Position numbers and translations under genes: made by a program. Below the pieces are notes generated by a model. It did no database searches, was not told where the DNA came from, and saw only the letters and a program-made list of their open reading frames with translations. Of a stretch of 14,999 bases of DNA, positions 1-7,005 are shown piece by piece. Source of the stretch: an uncultured Porphyromonas sp. (GTDB taxonomy: Bacteria > Bacteroidota > Bacteroidia > Bacteroidales > Porphyromonadaceae); the NCBI GenBank assembly GCA_945965245.1, contig CAMFNC010000176.1:1-14999 (forward strand), read 5' to 3'. The number at the start of each line of letters is the position of its first letter. The stretch's first letter is position 1.

Positions 1-1173
1 GCCATCTTCCCCGATGTGCAGGAAATGTATGCCAAACGTTTGGCAGAACTGAACAAACTGATGGAGAAACGTCGCTCCGAAGAATTGAAGTGGAAAGCCG
101 ACCATCAAGATTTGGCCGCCAAAATGACCAATTGGTTCAGCGGAAAAGCTCCTCAAATAGACTGGACAGCCATCGAGCAGAAACCCGACCAAGCTACTCG
201 TGGTGCATCCGCCACCGTATTGAGCGTATTGGCCTCGCAATTAGAAAATATGATTGTATCTTCTGCCGACCTCTCCAATTCAGACAAAACAGACGGATTC
301 CTGAAGAAAACCAAGATGCTGCGCCGTGGCGATTTCAGCGGAGCATTCCTCCAAGCCGGCGTATCAGAATTTACCATGGCCTGCCTCTGTCTGGGTATGG
401 CATTGCATGGCGGTGTAATCCCTGCGTGTGGTACATTCTTCGTATTCTCGGATTACATGAAACCCGTGGTGCGCATGGCCGCGCTGATGCAGCTGCCCGT
501 AAAGTTTGTATGGACACACGATGCATTCCGTGTGGGTGAAGACGGCCCCACACACGAACCGGTGGAACAGGAAGCACAAATCCGACTGATGGAAAAACTG
601 CAAAACCACAGCGGCAAAAACAGTATGCTGGTACTGCGCCCTGCCGATGTATATGAAACCACTGTGGCATGGCAGATGGCCATGGAGAATGTGGATACTC
701 CCACCGGACTGATTTTATCTCGCCAAAACATCAAAGACCTGCCCCAAGACAGCCACTTTGCCGGACACTATGAACAAGCCCTGCAAGCCAAGCGCGGTGC
801 ATATATCGTGATGAAGGACGAAAATCCGGATGTGGTGCTGCTGGCCACCGGTTCAGAAGTCAGCACTTTGGTAGCCGGTGCCGAACTGCTCCGTACCGAA
901 GGCGTCCGCGTGCAGATTGTATCGGTTCCCTCGGAAGGCGTATTCGCCACCCAAGATGAAGCATACCACCGCCAAGTATTGCCCACCGGCATCAAGCGTT
1001 TCGGTCTGACGGCCGGTCTGCCTGTAAACCTGCAAGGTCTGGTGGGCGAAAATGGAGCCATCTGGGGGCTGAACTCTTTCGGATTTTCCGCTCCATATAA
1101 AGTATTGGACGAAAAGTTAGGCTTCACTGCCGAACACGTTTGCAGTCAAGTAAAAGCATTGTTAGGTAAATAA
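1..1173 (+). CDS. tkt: Transketolase, C-terminal part (5' end cut by window edge)
   Basis: Thiamine diphosphate enzyme moving two-carbon ketol units between sugar phosphates in the non-oxidative pentose phosphate pathway, in the cytoplasm. The frame is open from base 1, so the gene starts upstream; about 390 of the usual 660-670 residues are here, missing the N-terminal ThDP pyrophosphate domain. Visible are the pyrimidine-binding domain, with VSEFTM carrying the likely catalytic Glu (codon 367-369) and the family signature GEDGPTHEPVEQ (codons around 535-570), then the C-terminal domain with LLATGSEVSTL. The shorter related dehydrogenase/DXS families lack this combination. The stop TAA is 14 bases before rpiB, so the two are probably one transcript feeding the same pathway. 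Nothing is broken in the visible part. Confidence 0.96.
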   Translation, partial: AIFPDVQEMYAKRLAELNKLMEKRRSEELKWKADHQDLAAKMTNWFSGKAPQIDWTAIEQKPDQATRGASATVLSVLASQLENMIVSSADLSNSDKTDGFLKKTKMLRRGDFSGAFLQAGVSEFTMACLCLGMALHGGVIPACGTFFVFSDYMKPVVRMAALMQLPVKFVWTHDAFRVGEDGPTHEPVEQEAQIRLMEKLQNHSGKNSMLVLRPADVYETTVAWQMAMENVDTPTGLILSRQNIKDLPQDSHFAGHYEQALQAKRGAYIVMKDENPDVVLLATGSEVSTLVAGAELLRTEGVRVQIVSVPSEGVFATQDEAYHRQVLPTGIKRFGLTAGLPVNLQGLVGENGAIWGLNSFGFSAPYKVLDEKLGFTAEHVCSQVKALLGK

Positions 1174-1187
1174 TCAAGGATGCAAAA

Positions 1188-1628
1188 ATGAAAGAAGATA
1201 TATTCGGACTCTGCTCAGACCATGCCGGTTTTGAAATGAAACAGTATGTAATCAAAAAACTGGAAGCGTTGGGCATCGAGTATAAAGACTTCGGAACCTA
1301 TTCGGACGAACGCTGTGACTATCCAGATTTCGCTCACCGATTGGGCAGTGCCATCGAAACCGGCGAACTGAAACGCGGCATTGCGCTATGTGGGTCGGGC
1401 AACGGCATTTCCATGACACTCAACAAATATCCGCATGTGCGTGCCGCTCTGTGCTGGACGGAGGAATTGGCCGGTTTGGGACGTGCGCACAATGACGCAA
1501 ACATCCTGTCCATACCGGCACGGTTTGTGAGCGAAGGGGTGGTAGATGCCATGGTTGACGCCTTTATCCAAACACCATTTGAAGGGGGCAGACATATTGA
1601 CAGAGTAAATAAAATAGCTATTCGCTAA
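1188..1628 (+). CDS. rpiB: Ribose-5-phosphate isomerase B
   Basis: Interconverts ribose 5-phosphate and ribulose 5-phosphate (RpiB/LacAB family), supplying pentoses to the transketolase encoded just upstream. The protein is 146 residues, normal for the family. The N-terminal phosphate/sugar motif SDHAGFEMK (residues 10-18), the catalytic-cysteine motif CGSGNGISM (Cys68) and the HNDAN motif with His101 are all present. Having Cys68 places it with the E. coli-type enzymes rather than the Glu-using actinobacterial ones. The start is supported by an AAGGA sequence (1176-1180) seven bases before the ATG, one of the few Shine-Dalgarno-like sites in the window. A hairpin 30 bases after the stop probably ends the transcript. 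Allose-6-phosphate isomerase activity is a known side role of the family but cannot be judged from sequence. Confidence 0.95.
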   Translation: MKEDIFGLCSDHAGFEMKQYVIKKLEALGIEYKDFGTYSDERCDYPDFAHRLGSAIETGELKRGIALCGSGNGISMTLNKYPHVRAALCWTEELAGLGRAHNDANILSIPARFVSEGVVDAMVDAFIQTPFEGGRHIDRVNKIAIR

Positions 1629-1657
1629 TCATTCCGTCTTTTGACCATACGAGAGGG

Positions 1658-1700
1658 GGCTGTATCGAAACATTGGTCTCGATACAGCCTCTTGGATTTT
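1658..1700 (+). terminator. Terminator-like hairpin after rpiB
   Basis: GGCTGTATCGA (1658-1668) pairs perfectly with TCGATACAGCC (1679-1689) around a 10-base loop. The 11-bp stem is followed by a T-rich stretch ending in TTTT (1697-1700). The T tract is interrupted, so termination may be partial, but position and stem suit the end of the tkt-rpiB transcript. Confidence 0.72.
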
Positions 1701-2114
1701 AAAGCAGCCCGAGAAGCCTTTATGTATTATCCCCGCAAAGATGATTTGCCGGCTGTTGTACTATTTCAGAAAAATGGTAATACAACACACACAAAACTTG
1801 ATAGAAAGTTGATTTTACACAGATATTATTTCAGAATACTCAAAAAAAGCTCTATATATGACTATTTTATTATTTTTGCAGGCGTAGATTTATGATTTAC
1901 AACTTTATGGCAATTGCAGTAATATTTATAGAACTTAATAACTTTTTTGGAGGTTTTGAGCATCAAGTTTGGGATAAACTTCAGAGACCTGTCCCTTAAC
2001 TATATAGTCCATTCTCCTCCACTACAAACTAAACAATTAAACTGATGATTCATGCGACCGTGAGGCCGTGCTTAAAAACCTAAACAAACCGTGATCATCG
2101 CCAAAAAAACGAAT
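1701..2114. other. AT-rich intergenic region and RluB leader, no convincing gene
   Basis: With the terminator hairpin before it, the non-coding gap totals 486 bases. It holds one imperfect hairpin (1754-1787): TGTTGTA pairs with TACAACA, with an inner five-pair extension, a three-base bulge and a seven-base loop. The rest is AT-rich with no RNA gene I recognise. A promoter for the downstream pseudouridine synthase must lie here, but I see no clean TTTG / TAnnTTTG pair; TAACTTTT at 1939-1946 is the nearest -7-like element, with no good partner upstream. An 84-codon open frame in the first half looks accidental. Confidence 0.6.
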
Positions 2115-3890
2115 ATGACAAACGAAGAAAAAAAACTCAATTATCCCGAGACTGAAAATTTCAGTCGGGAAGAATCCTCACAATCAGCACCAGCTAACAG
2201 ACCTTCTGAAAAGCCCATTCCGGTGGCGGGAGCCAATGGTAACGATGTGCAAATGAATGAAAACACTCCGAACGGGCACAAACGCAGACGCATCCGTGTG
2301 GCTGCAGATGGATACGGTATGCCGGCACGCTCTTTCCAACGCCAAGGATGGAATGCACCGGGCAATAATTACCGCTCGGAGCAGAATGCCAGCTCCTATG
2401 ATGGAGATAGGAACTTCGAACAACGGGGTGGGGATAACTACGACAGCTATTACGACCGTCCTGCCCGACAGGAGCGCCCGTATAGAAACACCGAAGAGTA
2501 CGATATGCACCGCGAGCAATATGACAATGCGCTGCGCGAACAATCAGGTCGTGAACCAGGTGTGGAAACAGTCGAAAATGCGGGAGATTCCTATCAGCGC
2601 AATGATTACGGCAATACCGGCGGCGGATACAACAATTACCGCAGACCACGCAACAATAACCCTCGTGGCGGATACAATAACCCTCGTGGCGGATACAACT
2701 ATCAACGTGGCGGATATGACAGACCCCATAATAACTATAACCCTCGTGGCGGATACCGTAATTATGACAATAATCAGAACGGAGGATATGACAATCAGCG
2801 TGGCGGGTACCGCAGCTATGACAACCAAGGTGGCGGGTATGAAAGACCTCATAACAACTATGGCAATCCACGCGGCGGATACCGCAACTATAACAACCTC
2901 GGCGGATATGACAACCAACGCGGCGGATATGACCGGCCACAACGCAATTACGGCGATGGTGGTATGCGCCCCCGCATGAATAACCGCCCAATGGGATATG
3001 GCGAACGTGACTATAGTATGCCCCAAGGCAGAAAATCCATGAACAATCATCCCTATGGAGACCCACGCGGCAATCGCTACGTCAAACCGAACATGAGACC
3101 CAAAAAGCAACCTAACAAGATACGCAAGCCCATACAACCGGTAAAATACCAAGAAGTAGTAACCGATCCCAATGAGGAAATCCGCTTAAATAAGTTTTTG
3201 GCCAATGCCGGCATTTGCTCACGTCGTGAAGCCGACGAGCTGATTGCTCAGGGCAAAATTACGGTCAATGGTAATGTGGTAACAGAATTGGGGGCACGTG
3301 TGACCCGCCAAGACGAAGTCATCTATGACGAAAAGGTGGTGAAGATTGAAAGCAAGGTATATGTATTACTCAATAAACCTCGCAACTGCGTGACCACCTC
3401 GGACGACCCCGAATGCCGCACCACGGTAATGGACATCGTGCGCAACGCCTGCCCCGAACGCATCTATCCGGTGGGACGTTTAGATCGCAATACCACCGGT
3501 GTACTGTTGGTTACGAACGATGGCGATTTGGCTGCCAAGCTGACTCACCCCTCGTTCAAAAAGAAAAAAATCTACCACGTATGGCTGGATAAAGAAATTC
3601 CCGCCGATGATATGCAGCGCATTGCCGAAGGCATAGAACTGGAAGACGGCGAAATACATGCCGACGCCATCAGCTACGTAAAGGATGACGACTTTACCCA
3701 AGTGGGCATAGAGATACACTCCGGACGTAACCGCATCGTGCGCCGTATCTTCGAACATCTGGGCTATCATGTAGTAAAACTGGATCGTGTGTACTTTGCC
3801 GGTCTGACCAAGAAAAATCTTTCACGCGGCAAATGGCGTTATCTGGACGAACAGGAAGTAAACAACCTGCGCATGGGTTCATTTGATTAA
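2115..3890 (+). CDS. rluB: RluB/RsuA-family 23S rRNA pseudouridine synthase with RGGY-rich N-terminal extension
   Basis: Isomerises uridine to pseudouridine in rRNA; RluB homologues act on helix 80 of 23S rRNA, inferred here. I chose ATG 2115 (591 residues) over an in-frame GTG at 2091 because it follows an A-rich stretch and gives the acidic start MTNEEKK. Residues 1-350 are low-complexity and probably disordered: a polar stretch with a basic KRRRIR patch, then residues 169-272 holding eleven GGY units, seven of them RGGY, rich in Asn, Arg, Gly and Tyr. An S4 RNA-binding domain follows (about 353-400), then the catalytic domain with GRLDRNTTG (Asp457 as nucleophile) and GRNRIVRRIFEHLGY. E. 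coli RluB is about half this length. The neighbour is asnS, 36 bases downstream; I recall this pairing from other Bacteroidales. Exact target (RluB versus RsuA/RluF) is uncertain. Confidence 0.92.
   Translation: MTNEEKKLNYPETENFSREESSQSAPANRPSEKPIPVAGANGNDVQMNENTPNGHKRRRIRVAADGYGMPARSFQRQGWNAPGNNYRSEQNASSYDGDRNFEQRGGDNYDSYYDRPARQERPYRNTEEYDMHREQYDNALREQSGREPGVETVENAGDSYQRNDYGNTGGGYNNYRRPRNNNPRGGYNNPRGGYNYQRGGYDRPHNNYNPRGGYRNYDNNQNGGYDNQRGGYRSYDNQGGGYERPHNNYGNPRGGYRNYNNLGGYDNQRGGYDRPQRNYGDGGMRPRMNNRPMGYGERDYSMPQGRKSMNNHPYGDPRGNRYVKPNMRPKKQPNKIRKPIQPVKYQEVVTDPNEEIRLNKFLANAGICSRREADELIAQGKITVNGNVVTELGARVTRQDEVIYDEKVVKIESKVYVLLNKPRNCVTTSDDPECRTTVMDIVRNACPERIYPVGRLDRNTTGVLLVTNDGDLAAKLTHPSFKKKKIYHVWLDKEIPADDMQRIAEGIELEDGEIHADAISYVKDDDFTQVGIEIHSGRNRIVRRIFEHLGYHVVKLDRVYFAGLTKKNLSRGKWRYLDEQEVNNLRMGSFD
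2616..2932 (+). repeat. In-frame RGGY-encoding repeat tract, including a tandem 21-bp unit
   Basis: This stretch of the pseudouridine synthase gene encodes eleven GGY units in varied spacing. At nucleotide level the clearest copy is a perfect 21-base tandem starting near 2655 and 2676 (core CCTCGTGGCGGATAC twice), encoding the seven-residue unit N-N-P-R-G-G-Y. Other copies diverge in codons (CGTGGC, CGCGGC, GGTGGC). Multiples of three keep the frame, so gain or loss of a unit would be tolerated. Confidence 0.88.
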
Positions 3891-3908
3891 AAAGCAATTA
3901 TCTAATCA

Positions 3909-3924
3909 TATTATACATATAATA
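3909..3924. repeat. AT-only palindrome just upstream of asnS
   Basis: TATTATA and TATAATA form a perfect 7+2+7 palindrome in the 36-base gap, ending two bases before the asnS ATG. It could be an operator or a weak RNA hairpin at the translation start. Its A/T composition makes chance likely. Confidence 0.4.
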
Positions 3925-3926
3925 AG

Positions 3927-5327
3927 ATGATGAAAAGAATAAAAATCAAAGAGCTCCTAAACGGAGCATTGCTGAACGAAGATATTAACATCAAAGGATG
4001 GGTGCGCACTAGAAGAGGCAATAAGGCCGTAACTTTTATTGCCATGAACGATGGTTCCACCATACACAATATACAAGTGGTAGCAGATCCCAATCTGCTA
4101 CCGGCCGAAGAAATGGCCAAAATCACCACAGGAGCCTGTCTTAGCGTAGTGGGCAAACTGGTGGAATCTCAAGGCAAAGGACAGAGCTATGAAGTACAGG
4201 CCACTGCCATCGAAATCTACGGCACTGCCGACCCAACCACTTATCCATTGCAGAAGAAAGGCCACAGTCTGGAATTTCTGCGTGAAATAGCCCACCTACG
4301 CCCTCGCACCAATACATTCGGAGCAGTACTGCGTATCCGCCACCATATGGCCATGGCCATACACACCTATTTTCACGAACATGGTTTCTTCTACTTCCAC
4401 AGCCCTCTGATTACTGCTAGCGACTGCGAAGGCGCCGGTCAGATGTTCCAAGTAACGACTTTGGATCTGGAAAACCTGCCCAAAAGCGAAGATGGCAAAG
4501 TGGATTACAATCAGGACTTCTTTGGCAAGCATACGGCTCTGACCGTATCCGGTCAATTGGAAGGCGAATTGGCTGCCATGTCTTTGGGTGCTATTTATAC
4601 CTTCGGCCCCACATTCCGTGCCGAGAATTCCAATACTCCCCGCCATTTGGCAGAGTTTTGGATGATTGAACCAGAAGTGGCTTTTCTCGAAATCGAAGAA
4701 AATATGGAGTTGGCTGAAGATTTCATTAAATATTGCGTGCAATGGGCTTTAGATCATTGTATGGATGATATACAATTCTTGGCAGAGCACTTCGATGCCG
4801 AACTCCCCGACCGCCTGCGCTTCGTACTGGCCAAACCGTTTAAACGGCTGACCTACACCGAAGGGGTGGAAATTCTGGAAGCTGCCGTAAAAAACGGTCA
4901 CAAATTCGAATTCCCCATATATTGGGGTGCCGACCTTGCCAGCGAGCACGAACGCTATCTGGTGGAAGAGCACTTCCAACGCCCTGTTATCCTGACCGAC
5001 TATCCCAAGGAAATCAAGAGCTTCTATATGCGCATAAACGACGATAACAAGACGGTGCGCGGAATGGACGTTCTTTTCCCGAAAATCGGCGAAATCATCG
5101 GTGGTTCCGAACGTGAATGGCGTTTGGACAAGCTGACCCAGCGTGCCGAAGAAATGGGTGTACCTCAAAAAGATATTTGGTGGTATCTGGATACCCGCCG
5201 CTATGGCACGGCTCCCCACTCCGGTTTCGGTTTGGGATTTGAGCGTCTGCTTCTTTTCGTTACGGGCATGAGCAATATCCGTGATGTAATCCCCTTCCCC
5301 CGTACACCCAACAATGCAGAGTTTTAG
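3927..5327 (+). CDS. asnS: Asparaginyl-tRNA synthetase
   Basis: Charges tRNA-Asn with asparagine; class IIb synthetase acting in the cytoplasm as a dimer. The 466-residue length matches bacterial AsnRS. An OB-fold anticodon-binding domain occupies about residues 8-105 (INIKGWVRTRRGNKAVTF), followed by the class II core with the ALTVSGQLEGE segment, motif 2 (GPTFRAENSNTPRHLAEFWM) and motif 3 (GFGLGFERLLLFVTGMSNIRD). The short ATP-site spacing and the ending in PFPRTP favour Asn over Asp specificity. The ATG at 3927 is followed at once by a second ATG (3930), and either may be used. Only three bases separate its stop from serB, so the two are co-transcribed; transcription may also read in from the pseudouridine synthase gene. 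Confidence 0.96.
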   Translation: MMKRIKIKELLNGALLNEDINIKGWVRTRRGNKAVTFIAMNDGSTIHNIQVVADPNLLPAEEMAKITTGACLSVVGKLVESQGKGQSYEVQATAIEIYGTADPTTYPLQKKGHSLEFLREIAHLRPRTNTFGAVLRIRHHMAMAIHTYFHEHGFFYFHSPLITASDCEGAGQMFQVTTLDLENLPKSEDGKVDYNQDFFGKHTALTVSGQLEGELAAMSLGAIYTFGPTFRAENSNTPRHLAEFWMIEPEVAFLEIEENMELAEDFIKYCVQWALDHCMDDIQFLAEHFDAELPDRLRFVLAKPFKRLTYTEGVEILEAAVKNGHKFEFPIYWGADLASEHERYLVEEHFQRPVILTDYPKEIKSFYMRINDDNKTVRGMDVLFPKIGEIIGGSEREWRLDKLTQRAEEMGVPQKDIWWYLDTRRYGTAPHSGFGLGFERLLLFVTGMSNIRDVIPFPRTPNNAEF

Positions 5328-5330
5328 CAT

Positions 5331-6599
5331 ATGAACACTCCTTATATCAACAATCAAGCCGGCAAAATCATCCTCGCCAATATCTACGGCGAAGATAAAC
5401 CCGGTGTAACCGCCCAACTGACTCAAATTCTGGCTAATCACAGTGCATATATTCTGGATATCGGTCAGAGTGATATTCACAATAATCTGGCATTGGGTAT
5501 CCTTTTTCAAACCACAGAGGGCGAATCCGGACACATCCTCAAAGACCTCTTATTCAAGAGCTATGAACTGGGCGTAACCATACGCTTCAAGCCTATCAGC
5601 GACAAGGAATATATGGACTGGGTGGGACTGCAAGGCAAAAACCGCTATATCATTACCATTGTGGCACGAAAGATTACCGCCGAAATGATAGCGGGTATTG
5701 CCATGGCCAGTGCCGAACAAGGATTGAATATTGACGACATCAAACGTCTAACCGGTCGTATCTCACTGAATACGGAGGCTTCAAAGACTCCGATGGCGAG
5801 TGTGGAATTTTCCATGCGTGGCACGCCCAGAGACAAAGATGCACTTCAGGCCAAATTCGTAAGCCTGTCACAAGAATATAATTTGGACATTTCTTTCCAA
5901 CGCGAAAGCATGTATCGACGCACACGCCGTCTGATTTGCTTCGATATGGACTCTACGCTGATTCAAACCGAGGTCATTGATGAATTGGCAATAGCCAATG
6001 GCGTAGGAGACCAAGTGAAAGAGATTACCGAACGTGCCATGCGTGGCGAAATTGATTTCACCGAGAGTTTCAGAGAGCGTGTGGCTCTGCTCAAAGGCTT
6101 GGATGTGAGCGTGATGCAAGGCATTGCTGAACGTCTGCCGCTAACCGAGGGTTTGGAGCGACTGATGAAGACGCTAAAAACCGTGGGCTTCAAAATTGCC
6201 ATCCTAAGTGGTGGATTTAAGTTCTTCGGCAATTACCTCAAACAGAAATTCGGTATCGACTACGTGTATGCCAACGAATTGGAGGTAGAAAACGGCAAAC
6301 TGACCGGACGCTATGTGGGTGATGTGGTAGATGGACGCCGCAAGGCCGAACTGCTGCGCCTGATTGCCCAAGTGGAAGGTGTACATCTGATGCAGACCGT
6401 GGCTGTGGGTGATGGAGCCAATGACCTGCCAATGCTTTCTTTGGCCGGTCTGGGGATTGCTTTCCATGCCAAACCCAGAGTAAAAGAGAATGCCAAACAA
6501 ACCTTGAGTAATGTGGGAATAGACGGCATACTTTATTTCTTGGGATACAAAGACTCTATTATCGATGACGAAACGCTAAATACACCTAAAGCATTATGA
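5331..6599 (+). CDS. serB: Phosphoserine phosphatase with two N-terminal ACT domains
   Basis: Removes phosphate from O-phosphoserine in the last step of serine synthesis; cytoplasmic HAD-superfamily enzyme. The catalytic half has all four HAD motifs: DMDST (Asp205 nucleophile and Asp207), ILSGG (Ser293), a lysine in GRRKAEL (Lys338) and GDGANDLPM (Asp361 and Asp365). The first 180 residues look like two ACT domains (about 12-85 and 103-180), the first beginning ILANIYGEDKPGVTAQL. ACT domains usually bind amino acids, so serine feedback control is plausible, as reported for the ACT-bearing mycobacterial SerB2; that is inference here. At 422 residues it is about 100 longer than E. coli SerB. 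It sits between asnS (3-base gap) and a Dabb-domain gene (4-base ATGA overlap), implying translational coupling. Confidence 0.95.
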   Translation: MNTPYINNQAGKIILANIYGEDKPGVTAQLTQILANHSAYILDIGQSDIHNNLALGILFQTTEGESGHILKDLLFKSYELGVTIRFKPISDKEYMDWVGLQGKNRYIITIVARKITAEMIAGIAMASAEQGLNIDDIKRLTGRISLNTEASKTPMASVEFSMRGTPRDKDALQAKFVSLSQEYNLDISFQRESMYRRTRRLICFDMDSTLIQTEVIDELAIANGVGDQVKEITERAMRGEIDFTESFRERVALLKGLDVSVMQGIAERLPLTEGLERLMKTLKTVGFKIAILSGGFKFFGNYLKQKFGIDYVYANELEVENGKLTGRYVGDVVDGRRKAELLRLIAQVEGVHLMQTVAVGDGANDLPMLSLAGLGIAFHAKPRVKENAKQTLSNVGIDGILYFLGYKDSIIDDETLNTPKAL

Positions 6600-6898
6600 T
6601 TAAACATATCGTTCTATTCGGACTTTCGGCCATGAACAGTCCGGAGGAAAAGAAGCAACATCTATTGGAGCTTAAACGCAGACTGGAAAACCTGCCTGCC
6701 ACCATCGGTGAGTTGAAAAGCATGCAAGTGGAGTTGAATGTAAATCCTGCGGAGGCTCACGATTTTGCACTGATTGCCGAAGTGGCAGATTTGGAGGCAT
6801 TGGCTGCGTATGCCGGGCACCCCGACCATGTGGCTATCGTTAAAGAGATGATTGCGCCATACAAACAAAGTCGAGCCTGTGTAGATTATCAGTTCTAA
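6596..6898 (+). CDS. Dabb (stress-responsive A/B barrel) domain protein
   Basis: A 100-residue single-domain protein of the Dabb family, which forms dimeric alpha+beta barrels. The pattern is clear: start MIKHIVLFGL, a central amphipathic helix (EEKKQHLLELKRRLENLP), the conserved HPDHVAIVKEMIAPY segment and the C-terminal VDYQF strand. Function in bacteria is mostly unknown; plant and fungal relatives range from stress proteins to polyketide cyclases, so no reaction is assigned. There is no signal peptide, so it should be cytoplasmic. Its ATG overlaps the serB stop by four bases (6596-6599), so translation is probably coupled to serB and a link to serine metabolism is possible. It is the last gene before a long hairpin. 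Confidence 0.85.
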   Translation: MIKHIVLFGLSAMNSPEEKKQHLLELKRRLENLPATIGELKSMQVELNVNPAEAHDFALIAEVADLEALAAYAGHPDHVAIVKEMIAPYKQSRACVDYQF

Positions 6899-6933
6899 CA
6901 CCTCTATTTATTTCATATTAAATCATCATTTGC

Positions 6934-6983
6934 GAGAATGTGCTTGATAACGGATGATAGTATTCGTATTCGAGCACATTCTC
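6934..6983 (+). terminator. Long imperfect hairpin between the Dabb gene and queA
   Basis: A 22-base arm (6934-6955) faces a 22-base arm (6962-6983) around a six-base loop. The outer 11 pairs (GAGAATGTGCT with AGCACATTCTC) are perfect; the inner part has two G-U pairs and two adjacent mismatches. It lies where the asnS-serB-Dabb transcript should end. The bases after it (TTCATTCTAAACCC) are only modestly T-rich, so it may be a weak terminator, an mRNA-stabilising 3' end or a processing site. It ends 22 bases before the queA start. Confidence 0.6.
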
Positions 6984-7005
6984 TTCATTCTAAACCCTTT
7001 CCTCG

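Noticed and set aside
1641..1895. 84-codon open frame on the + strand after rpiB
   Set aside because: It begins 13 bases after the rpiB stop and runs through the terminator-like hairpin, has no family resemblance or recognisable domain, and sits in AT-rich non-coding-looking DNA.
2091..2114. Upstream GTG start for the pseudouridine synthase
   Set aside because: It adds only eight residues (MIIAKKTN) before an ATG that gives a more typical N-terminus; GTG is less common and there is no ribosome-binding signal before it.
2194..3066. Long open frames on the - strand and in another + frame across the RGGY region (also 2257-2979 + and 2544-3152 -)
   Set aside because: They come from the repeat composition of the real gene; their products are biased strings (His/Cys/Arg, Thr/Ile or Val/Ile-rich) without domains.
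4749..5534. 261-codon open frame on the - strand across the asnS-serB junction
   Set aside because: It is antisense to two well-supported genes, has no known motif, and would cover their translation joint.
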